DNA from: JBHIBR01 sp046759145 [NCBI: Nitrospinota bacterium]
Lineage (GTDB): Bacteria > UBA8248
Direction: 5' to 3'
DNA: 7,705 nucleotides
Assembly: GCA_046759145.1 (NCBI GenBank)
Contig: JBHIBR010000074.1
Location: 1-7,705, forward strand
Positions 1 through 4,999 of the stretch are shown piece after piece. Position numbers and translations under genes: made by a program. Numbering within the stretch: the first letter of the stretch is position 1; every line of letters starts with the position of its first letter. The notes beneath the pieces were generated by a model. That model ran no database searches. It was not told the origin of the DNA and worked only from the letters and a program-made list of their open reading frames with translations.

Positions 1-726
1 GATGGGCTCGCTCACCTCGCCCACCTTGAGGCGGAAGGCCACCTCTTCCAGCTCCCTCTGGAGCTGGCCCCGGGTGACCGCCCCCATCACGCCCCCGCTG
101 TTGCGGGTCCCCTCGAAGACCGAGCGCTCGCGGGCCACGCTCCCGAAGGAGCGCCCCTTGCGCAGCTCCGCCAGCACCTCCCGGGCCTCCCGGAGGGTGG
201 GAACCACGATGTGACTGAGCGTGACGGATTCCTTCTGGCTGAACTCATCGGGGTTGCGGTCGAAGTGCTCCCGCACCTCCGCCTCGCTCACCCTCACCTT
301 GGCCGTCACCTGTCGGCGGATGAGCTCCTGGACTGCGAGCGTGCGCACCACCAGGCGGAGTTGCTCCTAGACGGCCCGGCTTTTGTCAATGCCCCGGCGG
401 GTGGCCTCCTGGAAGAGGAGCTCGGTCTGGATGATCCCCGAGAGGAACTTGGCCTTCTGGCGGTTGGCCCGGATCTGCATGGGGAGGGGAAGGAGGGCGA
501 GGCGCTTGCGAAAATCCCCCATGGTGATGACCTTCCCGTTCACCCGGGCGAGGACGGCGCTATCGGGGGTCTTCGGCTTGGCCTTCGCACCCGGGGCGGG
601 CGGGGCACCCAAACGCGCAGGCGCGTTGGGGTCCCCGGGAGGGCGCACCTGCCCCCAGGCCAGGGCGGGGACCAAGAGGAGAAAAACCCAAAGCCAATGA
701 ACCATGGAACCAGGGGCTCTCCGCAT
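1..726 (-). pseudogene. SurA/PrsA-type periplasmic peptidyl-prolyl isomerase, partial, interrupted by in-frame TAG
   Basis: Parvulin-type cis-trans prolyl isomerase/chaperone for exported proteins, reading out of the window at its 3' end. Start ATG at 724-726 is preferred: it follows a GGGGAGGGGG purine tract and gives a charged n-region (MRRAPGSM). ATG 703-705 is the alternative. Residues 10-25 form a signal peptide core (WLWVFLLLVPALAWG) with no lipobox Cys. A Pro/Ala-rich linker follows, then a SurA_N-like segment (VNGKVITMGDF, residues 62-72). Codon 120 is TAG (367-369). The same frame then stays open for 122 codons to the window edge and carries recognisable PPIase sequence: SHIVV (171-175), a GRSFGSVARERS stretch (191-202), NSGGVMG (209-215) and AFRLKVGEVSEPI (230-242). 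The frame is therefore preserved and only one codon is bad. A CAG-to-TAG change, an assembly error or suppression are all possible. It is the last visible gene of the left minus-strand cluster, 91 nt after the MOSC gene. Family assignment is confident; functional status is not. Confidence 0.8.
367..369 (-). other. In-frame amber codon inside the PPIase gene
   Basis: On the minus strand, codon 120 reads TAG, between residues DKSRAV and EQLRLVVRTLAVQELI. The two flanks together make a continuous helical SurA-like segment, so no frameshift is needed to explain the break. One base change from CAG (Gln) or AAG (Lys) would restore the frame. Confidence 0.85.
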
Positions 727-740
727 CTCACCCCCCTCCC

Positions 741-799
741 CGCGGTCTCTCCAAGGCCGAGGACGCGGGGCTGAAAAACCTCCCTCCCGAGAGACCGCG
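741..799. repeat. 11-bp perfect inverted repeat between the MOSC and PPIase genes
   Basis: Arms CGCGGTCTCTC (741-751) and GAGAGACCGCG (789-799) are perfectly complementary, with 37 nt between them. The element fills most of the 91-nt gap upstream of the PPIase start at 726. On the minus strand a GGAGGGAGGTTTTTC tract lies inside the loop. It could be a 5'-leader structure, a protein-binding site or a weak attenuator. There is no T-tract after the second arm, so it is not a typical intrinsic terminator. Confidence 0.55.
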
Positions 800-817
800 C
801 CCCGCCTCCCCTTCTCC

Positions 818-1288
818 TCAGGAGGATTTCGGCCGGACGGGGTCTCCCACCCGGATCGCCCCTCCAGCCAGGATGCGCGCCCGCAGGCCCCCACGGTGAA
901 TGAGGCCAGCGGGGACGCCCTTCTGGGTGAGCCCCTCCATGTGCCCACACGGCTCGCAGAGTCGGGTCCCCTCCAGCAGCACCTCGCCCACCCAGAACTC
1001 TTGACCGACCAGGTGGTTCAGGGGAACGCCCCGCGTGGCGACATTGCGCCTCGTCGCGGGCGGCGAAAGCTCAATGCCCGACTCCCCCATGAGCGCTTCC
1101 ACCGCCTCGACCTCAATGAGCGTCACCTCCCGGCCGGAGCCGGGTTTCGTGGAATAGGTGCCACGCTCGCGGAAATACCGGTCCCCTTCGAGACCCTTGC
1201 CCGGAACCGCGCGGACCTCCGCCACAGACTCCATCGGCCCGGCGGCCTCCCCCGCAATGTGGATCGATACGACAGAGCCCTCCCACAT
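818..1288 (-). CDS. Stand-alone MOSC domain protein
   Basis: A 156-aa single-domain MOSC protein. The family, named after MOCO sulfurase C-terminal domains, includes YiiM/YuaD-like proteins that bind molybdenum cofactor or handle sulfur; the substrate here is not deducible. Visible hallmarks, numbered from ATG 1288, are VVSIHIA (6-12), GKGLEGDRY (30-38), RNVATRGVPLNHLVG (81-95), the conserved Cys pair in LCEPCGHME (C111 and C114) and IRVGDPV (145-151). The family Cys expected for sulfur chemistry is present, so the protein looks intact, and its length is normal. The start at 1286-1288 is chosen because GGAGGG lies 9 nt upstream. The ATG at 1295-1297 is abutted directly by that purine tract and is less likely. 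It lies 92 nt downstream of the uncharacterised gene and 91 nt upstream of the PPIase gene, all co-oriented, so co-transcription is plausible. Confidence 0.9.
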   Translation of the reverse strand: MWEGSVVSIHIAGEAAGPMESVAEVRAVPGKGLEGDRYFRERGTYSTKPGSGREVTLIEVEAVEALMGESGIELSPPATRRNVATRGVPLNHLVGQEFWVGEVLLEGTRLCEPCGHMEGLTQKGVPAGLIHRGGLRARILAGGAIRVGDPVRPKSS

Positions 1289-1380
1289 ACCGAACATCCC
1301 TCCCTCACCGAAACTCCCATTCCCAGGCCGGCCTCGGGGCACCCCTTACCCTCCCAAGCGGCGGACCGACCACGGGAGTC

Positions 1381-1896
1381 TTATATCCCCATCTGCCGGA
1401 TGAGATACTGGTAGAAGGGGTCGTGGAGGAACTCCCGCTCCAGGTTGAGCGCCTGGACGCACCACTCGAACTGCTCCGCCAGCTTGCGGAAGGTGGCGGC
1501 GGTGGGCCGCCAGGCGTCGTATTCGGAAACGAACCGGTAGGCCGCCTTGCCCTGAGAAACGTAGAACCCGGGGCTCACGCTGCGGGCCTCCAGGGTGTCG
1601 GGGTAGAGGCCGGTGAAGAAAAGACAGAAGTCCCCCATCTGGCGCCGCAGCTCCCGCTCGGGCATGCCCTCGGGGTCGAGGAACTCTTCGAGGAAATCCG
1701 CCACCGTCTCCAGCCGCCTCCCCCTCCCGCTCCTGCGGAAGAGGTTGTCCACATGCACGAAGTCCACCAGCATGCGGGAGACGTAGTCCACCACCTCCCG
1801 GTCGCGGAAGCCCACCGCATCGAAGCTGGAGCAGGTGAGCCGCCCCAGGTAGCGCCGCAGGGGGTGGCCCTCCGGGATGGAGACAACCTGGAACAC
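1381..1896 (-). CDS. Uncharacterised conserved-looking helical protein
   Basis: A 171-aa soluble, largely helical protein that I cannot name. Visible segments from GTG 1896 are RRYLGRLTCSSFDAVGFRD (14-32), an amphipathic stretch around EVVDYVSRMLVDFVHVDNLF (34-53), a basic RRSGRGRR patch (54-61), MGDFCLFFTGLYPD (87-100), GFYVSQGKAAYRF (110-122) and a C-terminal EFLHDPFYQYLIRQMGI. The pattern GDFCLFF-GLYPD followed by a YV-x-GKAAY motif resembles an uncharacterised family I have seen in deltaproteobacterial/myxobacterial genomes, but this is recollection only. Start choice: GTG 1894-1896 sits 5 nt after GAGG in CGAGGTGATC, an almost perfect anti-16S match. A promoter ends at 1967, so the upstream open frame (to 2586) cannot be translated and merely lies antisense to the riboswitch. 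It is the first gene of the left minus-strand cluster. No signal peptide or membrane helix. Confidence 0.72.
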   Translation of the reverse strand: MFQVVSIPEGHPLRRYLGRLTCSSFDAVGFRDREVVDYVSRMLVDFVHVDNLFRRSGRGRRLETVADFLEEFLDPEGMPERELRRQMGDFCLFFTGLYPDTLEARSVSPGFYVSQGKAAYRFVSEYDAWRPTAATFRKLAEQFEWCVQALNLEREFLHDPFYQYLIRQMGI

Positions 1897-1966
1897 GATC
1901 ACCTCGCCTCGGAAGGAGCCTCCTCCCCCGGGGACATGTCCTGCCACGAAGGCGATACCCAATTTC

Positions 1967-1995
1967 AATATATGGAAGAGGGGGCAGACCGTCAA
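1967..1995 (-). promoter_or_regulatory. Sigma-70-like promoter for the left minus-strand gene cluster
   Basis: On the minus strand, TTGACG (1995-1990) and TATATT (1972-1967) are separated by exactly 17 nt. That is 5/6 matches for each hexamer. Predicted initiation near 1960 leaves a leader of about 64 nt before the GTG start at 1896. It points away from the thi promoter. Confidence 0.65.
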
Positions 1996-2022
1996 CGAGG
2001 ACGCCGAGGCGCCCCCCTTTCC

Positions 2023-2051
2023 TTGACAACGCCCCCGCGCCAGCGGATACT
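2023..2051 (+). promoter_or_regulatory. Sigma-70-like promoter for the thi operon
   Basis: Perfect TTGACA at 2023-2028 and GATACT at 2046-2051 (4/6 match to TATAAT) are spaced by 17 nt. Initiation near 2058-2062 would place the first transcribed base just before P1 of the TPP riboswitch, as expected. The nearby TATAGT at 2055-2060 would need a 26-nt spacer and is not favoured. Confidence 0.7.
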
Positions 2052-2063
2052 TTTTATAGTGGA

Positions 2064-2218
2064 CCGCTAGGGGTGTCTCGGCTGAGAGTCCGGGGTCGAG
2101 TGACTCCCGGCGGGATGGCAGGCCCAAGGGGCGCCTGGGAGCCGGCCATTCCGCTTCCGCCTCCGGCGGAGGACAACCCTTAGAACCTGACCTGGGTAAT
2201 GCCAGCGTAGGGAAGCGG
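2064..2218 (+). ncRNA. TPP riboswitch (THI element) aptamer with enlarged P3 domain
   Basis: Senses thiamine pyrophosphate in the operon leader. P1 is CCGCT (2064-2068) with AGCGG (2214-2218). P2 is GGGT (2071-2074) with ACCC (2176-2179). The invariant CTGAGA is at 2082-2087. P3 is GTCC (2088-2091) with GGAC (2171-2174). P4 is CCT (2186-2188) with AGG (2209-2211). P5 is CTGG (2192-2195) with CCAG (2202-2205), and the conserved pyrophosphate-sensing half TAATGCCAGCG-AGGGAA is present. The P3 insertion is about 79 nt and appears to hold three hairpins: 2092-2107; a two-tier stem 2107-2145; and TCCGCC-TCC-GGCGGA at 2156-2170. Aptamer identity is very secure; the internal folds of the P3 insertion are inferred by eye. 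Confidence 0.95.
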
Positions 2219-2260
2219 CCCCGGAGAGAGCGTCCGCCGCAGGCGGATTGTAGGGGCCGC
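2215..2260 (+). promoter_or_regulatory. Candidate antiterminator of the TPP riboswitch
   Basis: GCGGCCCC (2215-2222) is a perfect 8-nt complement of GGGGCCGC (2253-2260). The 5' arm shares 2215-2218 with P1 of the aptamer and the 3' arm shares 2254-2260 with the terminator stem. It is therefore mutually exclusive with both the ligand-bound aptamer and the terminator. A small hairpin, TCCGCC-GCA-GGCGGA (2233-2247), would sit in its loop. Confidence 0.65.
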
Positions 2261-2288
2261 CCTCCGGAAGCGGGCGGCCCTTTCTTTT
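2254..2288 (+). terminator. Riboswitch-controlled intrinsic terminator upstream of thiS
   Basis: A perfect 9-bp GC stem, GGGCCGCCC (2254-2262) with GGGCGGCCC (2272-2280), has a 9-nt loop and is followed at once by TTTCTTTT (2281-2288). It ends 11 nt before the thiS start codon, so readthrough is required for expression of the operon. With TPP bound, P1 would hold the antiterminator arm and let this hairpin form. Confidence 0.88.
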
Positions 2289-2299
2289 GGGAGACCCCC

Positions 2300-2500
2300 T
2301 TGAAGCTTATCCTCAACGGCGAAGAGCGGGAGTTCGAAGGCCCCCTCACGGTGGCGGACCTGCTCGGGAGGCTCGGCATCAGCGGTGAGGGCATCGCCGT
2401 GGCGGTGAACCTCGAGGTGGTCCCCCGGGGCGAACTCGACCGGCGGCAGCTCGTCGAGGGGGAGCGGGTGGAGATCGTCCGGGCCGTGGGAGGCGGATGA
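2300..2500 (+). CDS. thiS: ThiS sulfur-carrier protein
   Basis: A 66-aa ubiquitin-fold sulfur carrier for thiazole biosynthesis. Its C-terminal glycine is adenylated by ThiF, converted to a thiocarboxylate and delivers sulfur to ThiG. The sequence has the expected N-terminal beta-strand (MKLILNGEE), [12 protein letters not shown] (16-27), the [11 protein letters not shown] stretch (33-43) and the required C-terminal VGGG ending in Gly-Gly. The start is TTG at 2300-2302, with GGAG 6 nt upstream (2290-2293). No in-frame ATG gives a full-length family member, so the rare start is well supported. It is first in the operon, directly after the riboswitch terminator. No thiF is visible in the window, so the activating enzyme must be encoded elsewhere or replaced by a related E1-like enzyme. 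Confidence 0.95.
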   Translation: MKLILNGEEREFEGPLTVADLLGRLGISGEGIAVAVNLEVVPRGELDRRQLVEGERVEIVRAVGGG

Positions 2501-2531
2501 GGCGGCCCCGCCGGAAGGGGGCCCGGCCGCC
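2501..2531 (+). repeat. Intercistronic hairpin between thiS and thiG
   Basis: GGCGGCC (2501-2507) pairs perfectly with GGCCGCC (2525-2531) over a 17-nt loop, starting right after the thiS stop. There is no T-tract, so it is unlikely to terminate transcription. It could stabilise mRNA ends or tune thiG relative to thiS. In composition it resembles the terminator stem upstream of thiS, including a CCGGAAG loop segment. Confidence 0.4.
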
Positions 2532-2573
2532 GAGGGGTGCTCTCGCGGCGGGCGGGGCTGGGGAGAGGGAGAA

Positions 2574-3350
2574 ATGTCTTTGACACTTCGGATCGCAGAC
2601 CGGGAGTTCCGCTCCCGCCTCATCGTGGGCTCGGGCAAGTACACCTCCTTCGAGGTGATGCGGGAGGCCACCGAAGCCAGCGGGGCGGGGATGATCACGG
2701 TGGCCATCCGCCGCATTGACCTCAACGACCGCTCGGGCAAGGGCCTCTTGGATCACATCGACCGCGAGCGCATCGCCCTGCTTCCGAACACCGCCGGGTG
2801 CTACCGGCCGGAGGAGGCGGTGGCGACGGCGCGTCTGGCGCGGGAGGCGCTCGGGACCGACCTCATCAAGCTGGAGGTGATCGGAGACGAGAAGACCCTC
2901 TTCCCCGACAACGAGGGCCTCCTGGAGGCAGCCCGCATCCTGGTGCGGGAGGGCTTCATCGTCCTCCCCTACTGCATCGACGACCCGGTGGTATGCAAAA
3001 AGCTCGAGGAGGTGGGCTGCGCCGCCGTCATGCCCCTCGCCGCCCCCATCGGCTCGGGCCTCGGCATCCGCAACCCGCATAACCTCCAGATCATCCTCGA
3101 GCAGGCCCGCGTGCCCGTGATCGTGGACGCGGGCGTGGGGGTGGCCTCGGACGCCGCCATCTGCATGGAGATAGGCTGCGACGGGGTGCTCATGAACACC
3201 GCCATCGCCGGGGCGGGCGACCCCGTCAAGATGGCCCGGGCGATGAAGCTCGCCATGGAGGCGGGCAGGCTCGCCTTCGAAGCCGGGCGCATACCTAAGA
3301 AACTCTACGCCGCCGCCAGCAGCCCGCTGGCGGGGGTGATCGGGACCTGA
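2574..3350 (+). CDS. thiG: ThiG thiazole synthase
   Basis: A 258-aa TIM-barrel enzyme. It condenses 1-deoxy-D-xylulose 5-phosphate, dehydroglycine and the sulfur of ThiS thiocarboxylate into the thiazole phosphate carboxylate of thiamine. Family signatures are all in place: [13 protein letters not shown] (14-26), VAIRR (43-47), LLPNTAGC (69-76), the [10 protein letters not shown] segment with K99 as the likely Schiff-base lysine, [17 protein letters not shown] (112-128), [12 protein letters not shown] (157-168), [12 protein letters not shown] (184-195), [10 protein letters not shown] (203-212) and the C-terminal [12 protein letters not shown]. Length is typical and no key residue is missing. 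The ATG is preceded by a GGGGAGAGGGAG purine tract. It follows thiS by 73 nt. The fourth substrate, dehydroglycine, would come from ThiH or ThiO, neither of which lies in the window. Confidence 0.97.
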   Translation: MSLTLRIADREFRSRLIVGSGKYTSFEVMREATEASGAGMITVAIRRIDLNDRSGKGLLDHIDRERIALLPNTAGCYRPEEAVATARLAREALGTDLIKLEVIGDEKTLFPDNEGLLEAARILVREGFIVLPYCIDDPVVCKKLEEVGCAAVMPLAAPIGSGLGIRNPHNLQIILEQARVPVIVDAGVGVASDAAICMEIGCDGVLMNTAIAGAGDPVKMARAMKLAMEAGRLAFEAGRIPKKLYAAASSPLAGVIGT

Positions 3351-3371
3351 GGAGGGGGGAGGAGGCAGAGG

Positions 3372-3791
3372 ATGGTGACGGATTCGTCTGAGCCCTCCCG
3401 GGGAAGGAAATCGAGCACGCCTCGGGGCAGGAGAGGGGAGAAAAAATCGCTGGCGCTGCGAGATAAAACCGGGCAGAGACAGAAGGCCAGCGAGAAAAAA
3501 CGCCGGGAGCTCCAGCTCACACCTTTAGAGAAGGCGCGCTTGCAAGGCTACTTCGAGCGGGGAGCTTTGCGCGGGAAAAAGAAACTCATCTCCTCCTTCG
3601 GCGAGCCATTGAAGGAGCCCCTTATCATTCAGTTCGACGCCGAAGACGCGGCGGACGGCCTGTACACCCTCATGACTACCGGGGTCACGCTGGGGGTCTC
3701 CAGCACAGTGTCCGTGGCGACTTCAACGGCGCAAATCGATGCCCTCAAGAAGGAGGGCATTAATTTCCGAGTTTTTGATCTTCCAGACTGA
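3372..3791 (+). CDS. Uncharacterised protein with basic tail, first gene of a two-gene insert in the thi operon
   Basis: A 139-aa protein of unknown function. Residues 1-50 are strongly basic and low-complexity (many K/R/S, for example GRKSSTPRGRRGEKKS), probably disordered and possibly nucleic-acid binding. A helix-like TPLEKARLQGYFERG (50-64) follows, then a compact C-terminal domain: a strand PLIIQFDAE, a helix DAADGLYTLMTTGVTLGV, a strand SSTVSVATS, a helix TAQIDALKKEG and a final strand NFRVFDLP. The ATG has a good ribosome site (GAGGAGGCAGAGG immediately upstream) and lies 21 nt after the thiG stop, so it belongs to the thi transcript. Its stop TGA shares its A with the ATG of the next gene, implying translational coupling. 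GC content is visibly lower than in thiG and thiE. I recognise no thiamine-pathway motif; a small two-component module such as a regulator or toxin-antitoxin pair is speculation. Confidence 0.75.
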   Translation: MVTDSSEPSRGRKSSTPRGRRGEKKSLALRDKTGQRQKASEKKRRELQLTPLEKARLQGYFERGALRGKKKLISSFGEPLKEPLIIQFDAEDAADGLYTLMTTGVTLGVSSTVSVATSTAQIDALKKEGINFRVFDLPD

Positions 3792-4126
3792 TGCCCCCGA
3801 GGGCAAAACACAGCAAGGGCCCTCGAGGTGCACGAGTACGCTACGAGTTCCTTGTTCCCACGTACTATAGTCCCCGACGTCAAGTTGAACGCCTCAAGTT
3901 CGAGTGCCTTGAAATCCTTCTGGCGGAGTTCTTCGAAGGATACAGTGAGTACGCCGGCGAGGGAGCCTGGCGATTCTACCGTAAAGAGAAGCACATAAAG
4001 TACGAGGTCGATGTCCGGGACAATGCATTCACACGGCAGTTCTTTGGACATTTTCGCCGCATCCTGGAGAAATGGTTTCACCAAGAGCGCATCTGGATGA
4101 CACGCAGTAGGATCGAGCTGGTTTGA
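3791..4126 (+). CDS. Uncharacterised small alpha/beta protein, second gene of the insert
   Basis: A 111-aa protein of unknown function. After a basic leader (MPPRAKHSKGPRGARV) the predicted order is strand RYEFLVPTY, helix VERLKFECLEILLAEFFEG, strand YSEYAGEGAWRF, strand HIKYEVDVRD, helix TRQFFGHFRRILEKWFHQE, strand RIWMTRSRIELV. This beta-alpha-beta-beta-alpha-beta order suggests a ferredoxin-like fold. The pattern YEFLVP ... F-G ... G-W ... YEV-V ... LE--F-Q--I resembles small orphan proteins of similar length that I have seen in varied genomes, without a known function. The start overlaps the previous stop (TGATG, 3789-3793), a classic coupled arrangement, and no separate ribosome site is needed. 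GC is near 50-55%, well below the flanking thi genes. A 46-nt gap separates it from thiE. Confidence 0.75.
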   Translation: MPPRAKHSKGPRGARVRYEFLVPTYYSPRRQVERLKFECLEILLAEFFEGYSEYAGEGAWRFYRKEKHIKYEVDVRDNAFTRQFFGHFRRILEKWFHQERIWMTRSRIELV

Positions 4127-4172
4127 ACGGCCACCGCCGGTCTTTGAGACTCCGCGGGCCATCGAATCCCAC

Positions 4173-4802
4173 ATGCTCCCACGCCTCTACCTGATCACCG
4201 ACCGCCAGGCCATCCCCGCGTCGGTCCACCGAACGGGGGGAGACCTCGTGGGCGCGGTAGAAGGGGCGCTCCGGGGGGGTGTGCGGATGGTCCAGCTCCG
4301 GGAGAAGGATCTCCCCCCCCGGGAGCGCTACCGCCTCGTCCTCGCTCTCGTCGAGCGCTGTGCCGTCCACGGGGCGCGCCTTCTGGTGAACACGACCGCC
4401 GACCTCGCCCTCGCGGCGGGCGCGGACGGGGTGCACCTGGGGAGAGATACCCTCCCGGTGAGCGCCGTGCGCGAGAAGCTGGGATTCCGGGGGCTCATCG
4501 GCTACTCCGCCCACGGGACGGAGGAAGCACGCGCGGCGGTCGAGGCGGGGGCAGATTTTGTGACCTTCAGCCCCATCTTCGCCACAAAACCCGGCTACGG
4601 CCCCGCGGTGGGAGTTGAGGCGCTTCGCACAGTCTGCGCGAGGCTTAAGGCGCCCACCTTCGCTCTCGGAGGGATCACCGCGGCCAACGTGCGAGAGGCC
4701 CTGGCGGCCGGGGCCCACGGCGTAGCCCTGATCTCGGCCATCCTCTCCGCGCCCGACCCCGAGCGGGCGGCGCGGGAGCTGGTGGAGGCGGTGGGGGGAT
4801 GA
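4173..4802 (+). CDS. thiE: ThiE/TenI-family protein, probable thiamine-phosphate synthase
   Basis: A 209-aa TIM-barrel protein. ThiE joins hydroxymethylpyrimidine diphosphate and thiazole phosphate to give thiamine phosphate. TenI relatives tautomerise the ThiG product instead. Seen: LYLITDR (5-11), MVQLREKDL (39-47, with the ThiE-type Arg43 and Lys45), GADGVHLG (83-90), GYSAHGTEEA (110-119), FSPIFATKPGYGPAVG (132-147), ALGGI (164-168) and a C-terminal ALISAIL (185-191). Length is normal. Oddity: the two Asp residues that bind Mg-pyrophosphate in ThiE (in the ND and GQED motifs) are replaced here. The sites read VNTT (72-75) and GRDTLP (90-95), with an Asp only one position early in the latter. 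That, plus the YGPAVG motif, makes the protein TenI-like in part. No Shine-Dalgarno sequence is evident before the ATG. It closes the visible thi operon. Confidence 0.85.
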   Translation: MLPRLYLITDRQAIPASVHRTGGDLVGAVEGALRGGVRMVQLREKDLPPRERYRLVLALVERCAVHGARLLVNTTADLALAAGADGVHLGRDTLPVSAVREKLGFRGLIGYSAHGTEEARAAVEAGADFVTFSPIFATKPGYGPAVGVEALRTVCARLKAPTFALGGITAANVREALAAGAHGVALISAILSAPDPERAARELVEAVGG

Positions 4803-4999
4803 GGAGGCAGGATTGCCGAGAAGCCCAGTGGAACGGATTGACACAAGGGGGTCTCTCCGTGTACGCGCGTGCACCCAGGATCGCCCTTAAAACTTACCAA
4901 GGTGCCCAAACTTAAACCCCTAATGGTAGATTTCGTCTTCCACGTTTATGTGATGAATGTAGGATTCTGCTGGAAATATTTATGCATATAAAATTTCTC
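4803..4999. other. AT-rich gap between the thi operon and the membrane-protein gene
   Basis: The gap separates convergent transcripts. Composition drops from GC-rich at 4803-4890 to AT-rich by about 4970. No intrinsic terminator with a clear T-tract, no RNA gene and no convincing small gene was found. The only symmetric element is an imperfect 16-nt palindrome, GTGTACGCGCGTGCAC (4859-4874), with one mismatched pair. Confidence 0.5.

Noticed and set aside
704-1414. 236-aa plus-strand open frame over the MOSC gene
   Set aside because: Shadow of the MOSC gene; no domain-like sequence and no ribosome site.
1381-2586. Full 401-aa minus-strand open frame extending the uncharacterised gene upstream
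   Set aside because: The extension runs antisense through the TPP riboswitch and thiS, and upstream of a good minus-strand promoter (1967-1995). The extra sequence is low-complexity. Only 1381-1896 is kept.
2379-3080. 233-aa minus-strand open frame over thiS/thiG
   Set aside because: Antisense to two strongly conserved genes; amino-acid composition is that of a shadow frame.
4838-4866. TTGACA at 4838-4843 as a plus-strand promoter
   Set aside because: No acceptable -10 box at 16-18 nt and no plus-strand gene downstream.
4029-4874. 281-aa minus-strand open frame over thiE
   Set aside because: Antisense to thiE; no recognisable motif and biased composition.
4859-4874. Near-palindrome GTGTACGCGCGTGCAC after thiE as an operator or attachment site
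   Set aside because: Imperfect, a single copy, and no promoter or integrase gene next to it.
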